Positions 51,758-60,303 of a stretch of 64,000 nucleotides of DNA are shown here, piece by piece. A program made the position numbers and the translations under genes. The notes under the pieces are model-generated. The model was not told the DNA's origin. It saw nothing but the letters and a program-made list of their open reading frames with translations, and made no database searches. Every line of letters begins with the position of its first letter. Position 1 is the stretch's first letter. This DNA comes from Polyangiaceae bacterium (GTDB taxonomy: Bacteria > Myxococcota_A > Polyangia > Polyangiales > Polyangiaceae), in contig JAHBVY010000002.1 in assembly GCA_019637265.1 (NCBI GenBank), positions 496,001-560,000 of the forward strand, in the 5' to 3' direction.

Positions 51758-54340
51758 TCACACCTCGAACAGGAAGCGCCCTTCGGTGAACCGCACGCGG
51801 ATCCGAGCGCCCGCTTGGAAGCGCCCCGAGAGGATCGCCTCGGCGAGCGGATCTTGGATTTCCCTGAGCACCGCGCGCTTCAAGGGGCGCGCGCCCAGCG
51901 CCGGCTCGTAGCCGAGCTCGACGAGGCGATCTTTCGCGGCGTCGTCGAGCTCCAGGGTGAGCCGGCGCTCCGCGAGCAGGCGCCCAAGGCGCCCGAGCTG
52001 GATGTCGATGATGCGCCGCAGGTGCTCTCGGAGCAGCGGGCGGAACACCACCACGTCATCGATGCGGTTCAAGAACTCTGGGCGGAAGAACTCGCCAAGC
52101 CGCGCGAGCAGCAAGTCGCGCAGCGCCTCACGCCCGGCGTCGCTCTCGAACAGCACAGCGTCGCTCTCCAAGATCTGCTGCGAGCCGATATTGCTCGTCA
52201 GGATGACTACCGTATTGGAGAAGTCCGCCAACCGCCCGCGGCCATCCGTCAGGCGCCCATCGTCGAGCACCTGGAGCAGCAGGTTGAACACGTCTTGGTG
52301 CGCCTTCTCCACCTCGTCGAAGAGCAGCACCGAGTAGGGGCGGCGGCGCACTGATTCCGTGAGGAAACCACCTTGCTCGCTGTCCGCGTAGCCGGGCGGC
52401 GCGCCGATCAGGCGCTGCGCCATGTGGCGCTCCGCGAACTCGCTCATGTCGAGCCGCGTGAGCGCCGCCTCGTCGTCGAACAAGAACTCCGCGAGCGCCT
52501 TGGCGAGCTCCGTCTTGCCCACGCCGCTCGGGCCGAGCATCAAGAAGGAGCCGATGGGCTTGCCCGGATCCCGCAGGCCCACGCGACCGCGCCGCACCGC
52601 GCGCGCCACCGCGCGCACGGCGTCATCCTGGCCCACGATGCGCGCCTCGAGCCGCGCCTCCATCTTGAGCAGCTTCTCGGCCTCCTCCTCCAGCATCTTC
52701 GCCACCGGGATGCCGGTCCACTCGGCGAGGGTGCGAGCCACCCCCGCCTCCGTGAGCGGCTCACTGGCAGAGGAGGCACCGAGCGCGCGCACCGCGGCCT
52801 CCGCCGCCTCGAGCCGCGCGCGGAGCGCCGGGATGGTCACGTGCTCGAGCTCCCCGAGGCGCGCGAACTGCCGCTCGGCCTGCGCCGTCGCCTGCTCCCG
52901 CAGCGCGACGGTCAGCTCCTGATCGATGGCCCGCACCGCGGCCACCGCGCCGCGGCGACTCGCGGCGCGCGACGTGAGCTCGGCCACCTTCGGGGCGAGC
53001 TCGGCGCGCTCCTTCGTGAGCGCCGCGATCGCGTCACGGCTCGCTGGGTCGTCGGCGCGATCGAGGCCGCGGAGCTGCGCGTCCAGCGACTCCAGGCGCC
53101 GGAGCGCCTCGTCCGTGCCGCGCGGCAAGCCGTCTTGCTCCACGCGGTAGCTCGCCGCCGCCTCATCCAACAGGTCAATGGCGCTGTCCGGCAGGAAGCG
53201 ATCTTGGAGGTAGCGCTTGGCGAGCGACACCGCGGCCACGATGGCGCCCTCGCTGATCTGCACCGCGTGGTGCTCCTCATACTTGATGGCGAGGCCACGG
53301 AGGACCTCGATGCTCTGCTCGGCGCTGGGCTCCGCCACCTCGATGGGGGTGAACAGGCGCAGCACGGCGCTGTCCTTCTCGGCGAGCCTCCGTTGCCCCT
53401 CGGGGGTGGTGGTGGCGAGCATGCGGAGCTCTCCGCGTTGCAGCGCCGCCGACAAGAGCTCCCCAACCCCCGATCCCCCTGCTCCCTGAGCGACCAACGC
53501 ATCCAAGTGCCGCACCACCAGCACGTTGTTGCCGCGCTCGTCCTTCAAGGAGCCGATCAAGCGCCGCACGCGCTCCTCCAGCTCGCCGCGGAGCCGCACG
53601 CCGGCGGTGAGCTGTGAGGCAGACAGCTCGAGCAGCCGCACGTCAGCCAGGCTGGTGGGGACGTCACCACGCCCGATGCGCGCCGCGAGCCCCCGCACCA
53701 GGGCGCTCTTGCCGGTGCCGGCCTCACCGATCAACAGCGGGTGCTGCTTGCCGCGGCGCTCGAGCACCGTGACCAGGCGCCGCAGCTCCGCGTCGCGCCC
53801 GATCATCGGATCGAGCGCCCCCGCCCGCGCGAGCTCCACCAGGTCGCGCGTGAAGGAGCCGCTCTCCACCACCGGCTTGAGCACCGGGCGTGGCACGCTC
53901 TCGAGCGCGCTGGTGTGCGCTCGCAGGCTGCCCGGGCGGATCCCCACGGCGGCGAGCAGCTCCCCGGCGGGGCCGCGGATCTCCTGGGCCATGGCGTTCA
54001 AGAGCTGCTCCACCCCCACCTCCGCCGCTTTGTCCCGCTGCCGCTCGCGCTCGGCACGCTCCAGCAAATCGAGCAGCTTCGCTGATAAAAACGCGGGTTC
54101 GCTGCCCTGACGTTGCTCACTCAGCGCGCGCTCCGCTTGCGCGAGCAGCTCGCGCGGCTGAGCGCCCGCGCGACGGAACACCTCGATGACGCCTGGGTCG
54201 CGATCCAGCGCGCGGACCAGGAGGTGCAGCGGGCTCACCTCGACGTGCTTGAGCTCATCGGCCAGCGCCTGCGCGCCCGCGACGAGCGCCTTGGCGTCGG
54301 GGCGGTAGCGCTCCAGGCTGAGGGTGGTGGTGTCGGACAT
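51758..54340 (-). CDS. ClpB-like AAA+ chaperone with degenerate first ATPase site
   Basis: An 860-residue Clp/Hsp100 protein: N-terminal repeat domain, first AAA domain with Walker A GEAGTGKSALV near 205-214, a middle coiled-coil region (residues about 400-510), and a second AAA domain with GPSGVGKTELA near 600 and VLLFDEVEKAHQDVF near 672. The D1 Walker B, normally hhhhDE, reads VLVVRHLDAL, so the catalytic Glu and Asp are missing, and the D1 arginine-finger region is LRLF rather than ERRF. D2 looks complete. It would disaggregate or unfold proteins with D1 in a non-hydrolysing state. ATG 54340; divergent from the glutaredoxin gene. Confidence 0.93.
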   Translation of the reverse strand: MSDTTTLSLERYRPDAKALVAGAQALADELKHVEVSPLHLLVRALDRDPGVIEVFRRAGAQPRELLAQAERALSEQRQGSEPAFLSAKLLDLLERAERERQRDKAAEVGVEQLLNAMAQEIRGPAGELLAAVGIRPGSLRAHTSALESVPRPVLKPVVESGSFTRDLVELARAGALDPMIGRDAELRRLVTVLERRGKQHPLLIGEAGTGKSALVRGLAARIGRGDVPTSLADVRLLELSASQLTAGVRLRGELEERVRRLIGSLKDERGNNVLVVRHLDALVAQGAGGSGVGELLSAALQRGELRMLATTTPEGQRRLAEKDSAVLRLFTPIEVAEPSAEQSIEVLRGLAIKYEEHHAVQISEGAIVAAVSLAKRYLQDRFLPDSAIDLLDEAAASYRVEQDGLPRGTDEALRRLESLDAQLRGLDRADDPASRDAIAALTKERAELAPKVAELTSRAASRRGAVAAVRAIDQELTVALREQATAQAERQFARLGELEHVTIPALRARLEAAEAAVRALGASSASEPLTEAGVARTLAEWTGIPVAKMLEEEAEKLLKMEARLEARIVGQDDAVRAVARAVRRGRVGLRDPGKPIGSFLMLGPSGVGKTELAKALAEFLFDDEAALTRLDMSEFAERHMAQRLIGAPPGYADSEQGGFLTESVRRRPYSVLLFDEVEKAHQDVFNLLLQVLDDGRLTDGRGRLADFSNTVVILTSNIGSQQILESDAVLFESDAGREALRDLLLARLGEFFRPEFLNRIDDVVVFRPLLREHLRRIIDIQLGRLGRLLAERRLTLELDDAAKDRLVELGYEPALGARPLKRAVLREIQDPLAEAILSGRFQAGARIRVRFTEGRFLFEV

Positions 54341-54458
54341 GGCGCCGACGCTACCTTGCTCCGAGCGGCGCCGCACCCCCACGTGAGCCAGACCCGCGAT
54401 CGGCCGCGCGCCGCGCGACGGGGCTGGCGGCGTAGCGCGTCGCGACGTAGGAAGGGGT

Positions 54459-54713
54459 ATGGCGGAGGTGCTGGTGTATCGGACTCGCTTTTGTCCTTAC
54501 TGCGTCCGCGCGGTGAGGTTGCTCGAGCGGCGGGGGGTCGCGTTTCAGGAGATCGACGTGTCCGGCGACGACGCGCGCCGCGCGTGGCTGCAGGAGGCGA
54601 CGGGCCAGCACACGGTCCCTCAGATCTTCATCGACCAACGGCCCATCGGTGGGTTCACGGAGCTCGCGGCGCTCGAGCGGAGCGGTGAGCTGGACCAGCT
54701 GCTCGCGGGCTAG
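54459..54713 (+). CDS. grxC: Glutaredoxin (GrxC type)
   Basis: An 84-residue thiol-disulfide oxidoreductase that uses glutathione. EVLVYRTRFCPYCVRAVRLL contains the active CPYC, followed by the cis-Pro loop TVPQIFIDQRPIGG. The length and motif spacing are those of Grx1/Grx3. Divergent from the ClpB-like gene with a 118-base gap, so both may respond to protein stress. Confidence 0.94.
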   Translation: MAEVLVYRTRFCPYCVRAVRLLERRGVAFQEIDVSGDDARRAWLQEATGQHTVPQIFIDQRPIGGFTELAALERSGELDQLLAG

Positions 54714-54781
54714 CCGCCGCTCGCGAGCCAGCTCAGGTGGCGCTAGGCCTACTCCCCTTCATTTAGTGTAGATTCGCGCGG

Positions 54782-55747
54782 TTGTTCCTGAGCGAGGTCC
54801 CCAAGAGCTTACTGCTCGCCTTCGCCATCCCGCTCGGGCTGGTGTTCGGCAGCTTCCTCAACGTGGTGATCTACCGCCTGCCACGCGGGGAGAACATCGC
54901 CTACCCAGGCAGCGCCTGCCCGGGCTGCGGCGCGCCGATCCCCGCCTACCACAACATCCCCGTCCTCAGCTGGCTCGTGCTGCGAGGCAAGGCGAGCTGC
55001 TGCGGCGCGCGGATCGGAGCGCGGTACCCGCTGGTCGAGCTGCTCGGTGGGCTCGCTGCCTTCGCCATCGTGGAGGCGGTGCTGCCGCGGCTGGCGGATG
55101 ACACCAGCGTGCTGCTCGGCGTGCTGGTGTTCGCGCTGCACCTCGCGCTGAGCCTCGGCTTGATCGCCGCGGCGTTCATCGACCTCGAGCACCTGTTCCT
55201 CCCCGACGAGATCACGCTGGGCGGGGCCGCGCTCGGGCTGCTCTCCACCTGGCCACGGGACGACGTCAGCTGGACTGACTCACTGCTCGGCGCGGCGATC
55301 GGCTTCGCCATCATCTGGGTGCCCTTCGACCTGGTCTATCGGCGGCTCCGGGGGCGCCCCGGGATGGGGCTCGGAGACGCCAAGCTGCTGCTCCTGGCCG
55401 GCGCCTGGTTCGGCTGGCCAGGGGCGCTGTTCGTGCTGTTCGCGGGCGCCACCCAAGGCACCCTCGTCACCTTGGCGCTGCTCGTCAGCCAGGGGCAGCT
55501 GAAGGAGCCGCCCGCCCTCGCGGAGCAGCGCGAGGAGCTTCAGCGCGCCATCGACGAGGCGGAGGGCGAAGAGCGCGAGGCGCTGCTCCGGGAGCAAGCG
55601 GCGGACCCCTTGGCGCAGGAGGCGGAGGCGGGGCTTGGTCAGGCGCGGATCGCGTTCGGCCCGTTCTTGGTGCTGGCCTGCCTGGAGTATCAGCTGTTCG
55701 GCCCTTGGATCACCTCCACCTATCACGCCTGGATGATGGGCCTATGA
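54782..55747 (+). CDS. pilD: Prepilin peptidase / N-methyltransferase (type IV pilus)
   Basis: A 321-residue polytopic membrane aspartic peptidase that cleaves and N-methylates type IV prepilins. TTG 54782 is the first start in an open frame. The N-terminal domain has the zinc-type motif CPGCGAPIPAYHNIPVLSWL, but the second Cys pair is changed: RGKASCCGARI instead of CxxC. The peptidase part has AAFIDLEHLFLPDE and GMGLGDAKLLLLAGA with both catalytic Asp, and an inserted acidic coiled coil (QREELQRAIDEAEGEEREAL). ATGA overlap with the next gene. Confidence 0.93.
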   Translation: MFLSEVPKSLLLAFAIPLGLVFGSFLNVVIYRLPRGENIAYPGSACPGCGAPIPAYHNIPVLSWLVLRGKASCCGARIGARYPLVELLGGLAAFAIVEAVLPRLADDTSVLLGVLVFALHLALSLGLIAAAFIDLEHLFLPDEITLGGAALGLLSTWPRDDVSWTDSLLGAAIGFAIIWVPFDLVYRRLRGRPGMGLGDAKLLLLAGAWFGWPGALFVLFAGATQGTLVTLALLVSQGQLKEPPALAEQREELQRAIDEAEGEEREALLREQAADPLAQEAEAGLGQARIAFGPFLVLACLEYQLFGPWITSTYHAWMMGL

Positions 55748-56136
55748 GCCGCGAAGTAGTCAGTCTCATAGTCTTTATGCTCGGCGTCGCCGGCTGTGGC
55801 AGCGAGCTCCGGCGCGCGCAGGTCCAGAAGCACCCCGCCAGCGCCGAGACCCTCCCGGTCGATTTCCCTCCGCCCGCCGCCGAGGTGGAGGAGCTCCCGC
55901 CCGACCCCGGCGAGCCCTGCGTGTGGGTCGACGGCCGCTGGGAGTACCTCAACCGCCGCTGGGAGTGGATCGGCGGCAGTTGGGTGAGGCCCAAGAGCGA
56001 GTGCCTCTACTCACCACCCGTGATGTTCTGGGCCAGCCACGAGCTGGGTGGGGATCTCCACTACCGCCCCGGCCGCTGGCACACGAGCGGCGGCGAGCCC
56101 TGCGACGAGCCCATCGCCTGCCGACTGCCGGACTAA
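55744..56136 (+). CDS. WxxxW-repeat lipoprotein
   Basis: A 130-residue predicted lipoprotein coupled to pilD by an ATGA overlap. The signal ends GVAGC. The mature protein holds aromatic repeats GEPCVWVDGRWEYL, NRRWEWIGGSWVRP and HYRPGRWHTSGGEPC, of the YXWxGxW/WxxGxW type, with four Cys. It resembles small surface or pilus-associated proteins of unknown role. Confidence 0.75.
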   Translation: MSREVVSLIVFMLGVAGCGSELRRAQVQKHPASAETLPVDFPPPAAEVEELPPDPGEPCVWVDGRWEYLNRRWEWIGGSWVRPKSECLYSPPVMFWASHELGGDLHYRPGRWHTSGGEPCDEPIACRLPD

Positions 56137-56254
56137 CGCGCACCCCGCGCATCAAATTTACACAAGGGAATTATGCCCAAGGGCACCTGCCGCGCGTGTC
56201 GGCGCGAGTCACCTCAGTTGCACGTATCCATATGGAAACACTCCAGCTCCACGC

Positions 56255-56932
56255 CTAGCATTCGGGTTTGGGGGTTTGGCAAGGCGCCTCAGCACCCCGG
56301 GCCTTCGCCACCTCCGCGAAGGAAGGCACCCGCGCGCCGCCGTACTGGCGGTACACGAGCACCCGGAACACGTGCAGCGCCCCGTCCAAGTCCACGTCGT
56401 CCGGATCGAGCTGCCACTGGAGGAACACCCCCTCCAGGATCGCCACGCAGAGCAGCGCCGAGCGCTCCAGCCGATGCACCGGCTCCGAAGGCAGCACCCG
56501 CGACAGCTCGCTCACCAGCGCGCGGCGATAGGTGCGGTAGATGTGTTGGAGCCTCTCACGCACCCCGGCGCCCACGTGAGCGCGCTCGACCGCCAGCTGC
56601 ATGATCAACCGCAGATCGTCCGGCTGGCTCATCATTTGGTCTCGCACGTCCAGCAAGAACACGTCGAGCTTCTGGAGCAAGGTGCGCTCCCCCTCGATCA
56701 GCGCCGTGAGCCGCGCCAGGTAAGCCGCGGCCGCCTCCTCCAACACCGCGACCAAGATCTCCTCTTTCCCGCCCTTGAAGTGCCAGTAGATGCTGGAGGG
56801 AGAGGCCGCCGCCAAGCTGGCGATCTGATCGATGCTGGTCCCGCCGTAGCCCTGGCTCGAGAAGAGCTCGCTGGCGGCGCGCAGCACCCGCGCCCTGGAG
56901 CTCGGGCGCGGTGGATGTGCGGAGCTAGCCAT
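56255..56932 (-). CDS. TetR-family transcriptional regulator
   Basis: A 225-residue repressor. The N-terminal helix-turn-helix is ARVLRAASELFSSQGYGGTS, DQIASLAAASPSSIYWHFKG. The rest is an all-helical ligand domain. ATG 56932. The last codons (GAEAPCQTPKPEC) derive from a G-rich repeat that overlaps the 3' end of the gene, so the repeat has extended the coding region. Divergent from the phosphomannomutase gene, which it may regulate. Confidence 0.9.
   Translation of the reverse strand: MASSAHPPRPSSRARVLRAASELFSSQGYGGTSIDQIASLAAASPSSIYWHFKGGKEEILVAVLEEAAAAYLARLTALIEGERTLLQKLDVFLLDVRDQMMSQPDDLRLIMQLAVERAHVGAGVRERLQHIYRTYRRALVSELSRVLPSEPVHRLERSALLCVAILEGVFLQWQLDPDDVDLDGALHVFRVLVYRQYGGARVPSFAEVAKARGAEAPCQTPKPEC
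56270..56288 (+). repeat. Dispersed G-rich repeat, TTTGGCA type, overlapping the TetR 3' end
   Basis: GGGGGTTTGGCAAGGCGCC. It provides the terminal codons of the TetR gene on the other strand. Confidence 0.7.
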
Positions 56933-57041
56933 GGGCGCAGCCTGCCAGAACTGGAGCGGTCGTTCCAGGCCTCCCGCACCGATGGCTCGAGGCGCTCGCG
57001 ACGGGCGCGCCCGTCGCCGCTCTCTGCTATGCCCCCCGCCC

Positions 57042-58415
57042 ATGCTGTCGCCCCACATCTTCCGTGAGTACGACATCCGCGGCGTCGCGGAGCGCGACCT
57101 CACCGATGACATGACGCGCCGGATCGGCGCCGGGCTCGCCGAGCTCCTGCGGCCAGCGAGCGGCGCCCCCCCCCACGTGGTGGTGGGGCGCGACTGCCGC
57201 GGCTCTGGCCCGCGCCTGTTCGAGGCGCTGCTGCTCGGGCTCACCGAAGGCGGCGCCCGCGTCTCGGACGTGGGGGTGGGGCCGACGCCGCTCGTCTACT
57301 TCGGCGTGCACCACCTGAACGCCGACGGCGGGGTGATGATCACCGGCAGCCACAACCCGGCGGACGAGAACGGCTTCAAGATCATGAAGGGGAAGGCGTC
57401 GTTCTTCGGCGACGACCTGCGCGCCCTGCGGGACAAAGTATTGTCAGGTGACCTGCTCTCGGGGGAGCACGGCGCGATCGAGACGGTGCCGATCGACGAA
57501 GCCTACCTGAGGCACCTGATTGACCACGTGAGCCTCGGGCCGCGGCGCCTCAAGGTCGTGCTCGACGCCGGCAATGGCGCGGGGGGACCGCTCGGGGTGC
57601 GCGCGCTCCGGGCCGTCGGCGTCGACGTGGTGCCGCTCTACTGTGACCTCAACGGCAGCTTCCCGAATCATCACCCCGACCCCACGGTGCCGGAGAACCT
57701 CACGGATTTGATCCGGCGTATGGAAGAGGAGGACGCCGACGTGGGGCTCGCCCTCGACGGCGACGCCGATCGGCTCGGCGTGGTGGACCGCGGCGGTGAG
57801 ATCATCTGGGGAGACCGGCTGCTCGCGCTGTTCGCGCGCGAGGTGCTGAAGCGTCAGCCCGGCGCGGCGGTGATCGGCGACGTGAAATGTTCTCAGCGGG
57901 CTTACGACGACATCGAGCGGCGCGGCGGGCGGCCGATCATGTGGCGCACGGGTCACTCGCTGATCAAGGCCAAAATGAAGCTCGAGGGCGCTGCCCTGGC
58001 GGGCGAGATGAGCGGGCACTTCTTCTTCGCCGACCGTTACCTGGGCTTCGACGACGGCCTGTACGCGGCGCTACGCCTGGTGGAGGTGCTGTCGCACGGC
58101 GAGAGCACGCTGGGCGAGCTGCTCCACGACTTACCGAGCGGGCACGCCACCCCAGAGCTGCGGGTCGACTGCCCCGACGATCGAAAGCAGGCGGTGGTAG
58201 CCCGGGTGAAGGCCGCGCTGACCGGCGACGGGGAGGTCAGTGACATTGATGGGGTGCGCGTCACCTACGCCGACGGCGCCTGGGCCCTGGTGCGCGCCTC
58301 GAACACCGGCCCGCTCTTGGTGCTGCGCTTCGAGGCGCCCACCGAAGAGCGCCTCGCGGCCATCCGCGGCCGGGTCGAGGCCTTGGTGGAAGCCGCGCTC
58401 CGCGAGGGCGCGTGA
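57042..58415 (+). CDS. manB: Phosphomannomutase/phosphoglucomutase
   Basis: A 457-residue alpha-D-phosphohexomutase that interconverts sugar 6- and 1-phosphates for capsule or lipopolysaccharide precursors. FREYDIRGVAERDLTDDM opens the protein; GVMITGSHNPADENGFKI carries the active Ser; LALDGDADRLGVVD is the metal loop; AGEMSGHFFFADRYLGFDDG binds the sugar. ATG 57042. It is followed by prmC after 103 bases. Confidence 0.94.
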   Translation: MLSPHIFREYDIRGVAERDLTDDMTRRIGAGLAELLRPASGAPPHVVVGRDCRGSGPRLFEALLLGLTEGGARVSDVGVGPTPLVYFGVHHLNADGGVMITGSHNPADENGFKIMKGKASFFGDDLRALRDKVLSGDLLSGEHGAIETVPIDEAYLRHLIDHVSLGPRRLKVVLDAGNGAGGPLGVRALRAVGVDVVPLYCDLNGSFPNHHPDPTVPENLTDLIRRMEEEDADVGLALDGDADRLGVVDRGGEIIWGDRLLALFAREVLKRQPGAAVIGDVKCSQRAYDDIERRGGRPIMWRTGHSLIKAKMKLEGAALAGEMSGHFFFADRYLGFDDGLYAALRLVEVLSHGESTLGELLHDLPSGHATPELRVDCPDDRKQAVVARVKAALTGDGEVSDIDGVRVTYADGAWALVRASNTGPLLVLRFEAPTEERLAAIRGRVEALVEAALREGA

Positions 58416-58518
58416 AGGCCCAGGTCGCCCGGCGCCCCGAGCCCGCGCGAGCAGCACGTGAAAGCGCCGGTTCGTGGCGAGCGGCTCGGCGCCCCGAGGT
58501 GACTTCGGGGCAGCGCCC

Positions 58519-59394
58519 ATGAGCGAGGCGCCCGAGGCGTGGACCGTCACCAAGGTGCTGCGCTTCGCGCAGGCTGACTTCCAGAAGCGTGACTTCGACT
58601 CGCCGCGCCTGGACGCCGAGCTGCTGCTCGGCGCCTGCCTGGGCCTGAGCCGGGTGGAGCTCCTGATGGAAGCCGCGCGCCCGCTCAGCCCGAGTGAGCT
58701 CGGCGCCTACCGGGAGCTCATCCAGCGGCGCCGCAAAGGCGAGCCCATCGCCTACATCCTCGGGCGCCGCGAGTTCCATGGCTTGGATTTCCGCGTGGAT
58801 TCACGGGTGCTGGTGCCGCGCCCCGACACCGAGGTGCTGGTGGAGGTCGCGCTCACGCGCACCCGCGCGCGCGACCAATTCGGTGAGGCGCTCGATCTTT
58901 GCACCGGCAGCGGCTGCGTGGCGATCGCCTTCCGCAGCGCGCGCCCCGGCTGGCGCGTGATGGGGGTGGATGTGTCACGCGACGCGCTCCGTGTGGCGCA
59001 AGAGAACGCGCTGCGGCTCGGCTGCGTATTCGGGATGTGCTGGCGCGAGGGGGACCTGTATGACGCCGTCCCAGCGCCGCAGCGCTTCGACCTGATCACC
59101 GCGAACCCGCCGTACATCCCGAGTCAGGAGCTCGCGGAGCTGGCGCCCGACGTACGCGACTTCGAGCCCAGGCTGGCGCTCGACGGTGGGCCCGATGGGC
59201 TCGACGTGATCCGTCGCGTGGTGGCTCAGGCCGGCGGGCGGCTGCGTAGTGGCGGCGTGCTCGCGCTGGAGGTGCACTACGACCAAGCGCCGCGCGTCGA
59301 GCAGCTGCTGAAAGACAGTGGATTCACGGAGACCTCACGGAGCCGCGACTACGGCGGCCACGAGCGCGTCGTCAGCGGACGCCGCGCGGATTGA
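58519..59394 (+). CDS. prmC: Peptide chain release factor N5-glutamine methyltransferase
   Basis: Methylates the GGQ glutamine of release factors 1 and 2. The 291-residue product has the PrmC N-domain (WTVTKVLRFAQADFQKRDFD, PRLDAELLLG), the substrate helix PIAYILGRREFHG, LDLCTGSGCVAIAF (SAM site) and NPPYIPSQEL, the catalytic NPPY motif. ATG 58519. prfA, a common neighbour, is not here. Confidence 0.95.
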   Translation: MSEAPEAWTVTKVLRFAQADFQKRDFDSPRLDAELLLGACLGLSRVELLMEAARPLSPSELGAYRELIQRRRKGEPIAYILGRREFHGLDFRVDSRVLVPRPDTEVLVEVALTRTRARDQFGEALDLCTGSGCVAIAFRSARPGWRVMGVDVSRDALRVAQENALRLGCVFGMCWREGDLYDAVPAPQRFDLITANPPYIPSQELAELAPDVRDFEPRLALDGGPDGLDVIRRVVAQAGGRLRSGGVLALEVHYDQAPRVEQLLKDSGFTETSRSRDYGGHERVVSGRRAD

Positions 59395-59507
59395 GCAATG
59401 ACTACCCGTCCAACCCCCTCAGGCCAATCCTCGATCGGCGTCTCGTCAGTATCCCAGACCATGAGGCACCTCGTCAGTGCTCCTCACCGACTCGCACCTG
59501 AATCTGC

Positions 59508-60218
59508 TCACGGGCCGCCGTAGAACGATCCGCGCAGGCCGAGCGTCACCAGGTGCGCCGTGATCGACCGGCTGTACACGTGGCTGTAGTCGAGCGCGGG
59601 GCCAAACGAGAGCTGCCCAGCGCGCAGGCCCTCCCAGAACGCGCCGAGCCCCATCACGCTCACCGCGCCACCATCCGCGGTGTTGCGCCCGTCCTTCTCC
59701 AGCTTCAGCTGGCCGATCCCACCCTGGGCAGCCAACCCGAAGTCGTCCCCGAAGCCGCTGCCGAACCACGGGTACGCCTCCACCCTGAGCAGCGCAGCCC
59801 AGGCGCGGCCCTCGTGACCGCCGCCTGACAACACGCTCTGGCTGTAGCCGACGCCCAGCGACATCCAATCGCGGAAGGCGAGCCCGATCATCAGCGTGGC
59901 GCCGCCACCCACCGCGAGCCCCGTGCTGGCCTCGTACGCCGGGACGTCGATCTCATCCACCTCGTTCCGGTAGCCGCTCACCGCCCCGAGCACCCCGCTG
60001 CCCGTGAGCGTGAGCATGAAGTCCGAGCGACGCTGGTACTCGATGTCGTAGTCCCCATCCCACACGTCGCTGTCCGCCGCGGGGCCCACGCCCTCCTCCT
60101 CCGCCTGAGCGAGCCCAGTGAACGCGCCGGAGGCCAACAGGAGACCCACGGAAGCGAGCGAACGAGTCACGGTGAAGGAGCGCCGTTTGGCGAGGCGATG
60201 GGTGGAGCGCTGAGCCAT
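59508..60218 (-). CDS. Outer-membrane beta-barrel protein
   Basis: A 236-residue protein with a signal peptide (SLASVGLLLASGAFTGLAQA) and a run of barrel strands (DFMLTLTGSGVLGAVSGYR, DWMSLGVGYSQSVL, AWAALLRVEAYPWF, LSFGPALDYSHVYS, LVTLGLRGSFYG). Function unknown. The ATG at 60218 directly abuts a 22-base hairpin (60219-60240, GGGACCC / GGGTCCC) on the message, with no ribosome site visible, so translation may depend on that hairpin or on a downstream start. Divergent from the large radical SAM gene. Confidence 0.75.
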   Translation of the reverse strand: MAQRSTHRLAKRRSFTVTRSLASVGLLLASGAFTGLAQAEEEGVGPAADSDVWDGDYDIEYQRRSDFMLTLTGSGVLGAVSGYRNEVDEIDVPAYEASTGLAVGGGATLMIGLAFRDWMSLGVGYSQSVLSGGGHEGRAWAALLRVEAYPWFGSGFGDDFGLAAQGGIGQLKLEKDGRNTADGGAVSVMGLGAFWEGLRAGQLSFGPALDYSHVYSRSITAHLVTLGLRGSFYGGP

Positions 60219-60240
60219 GGGACCCCGCTATGTGGGTCCC
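60219..60240 (-). promoter_or_regulatory. Hairpin abutting the barrel start codon
   Basis: GGGACCC (60219-60225) and GGGTCCC (60234-60240) form a 7-bp stem with an 8-base loop, ending right at the start codon on the minus strand. It could block or expose the initiation region. Confidence 0.55.
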
Positions 60241-60303
60241 GGAGGGGGGGTGGGTCAACCCGTAAACGCCAGCCCCCAGCGCGCTCATGCTACCCTCCTC
60301 GTC

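Noticed and set aside
51558-51761. Small Arg-rich minus-strand frame
   Set aside because: Low-complexity repeat DNA; no recognisable start or domain.
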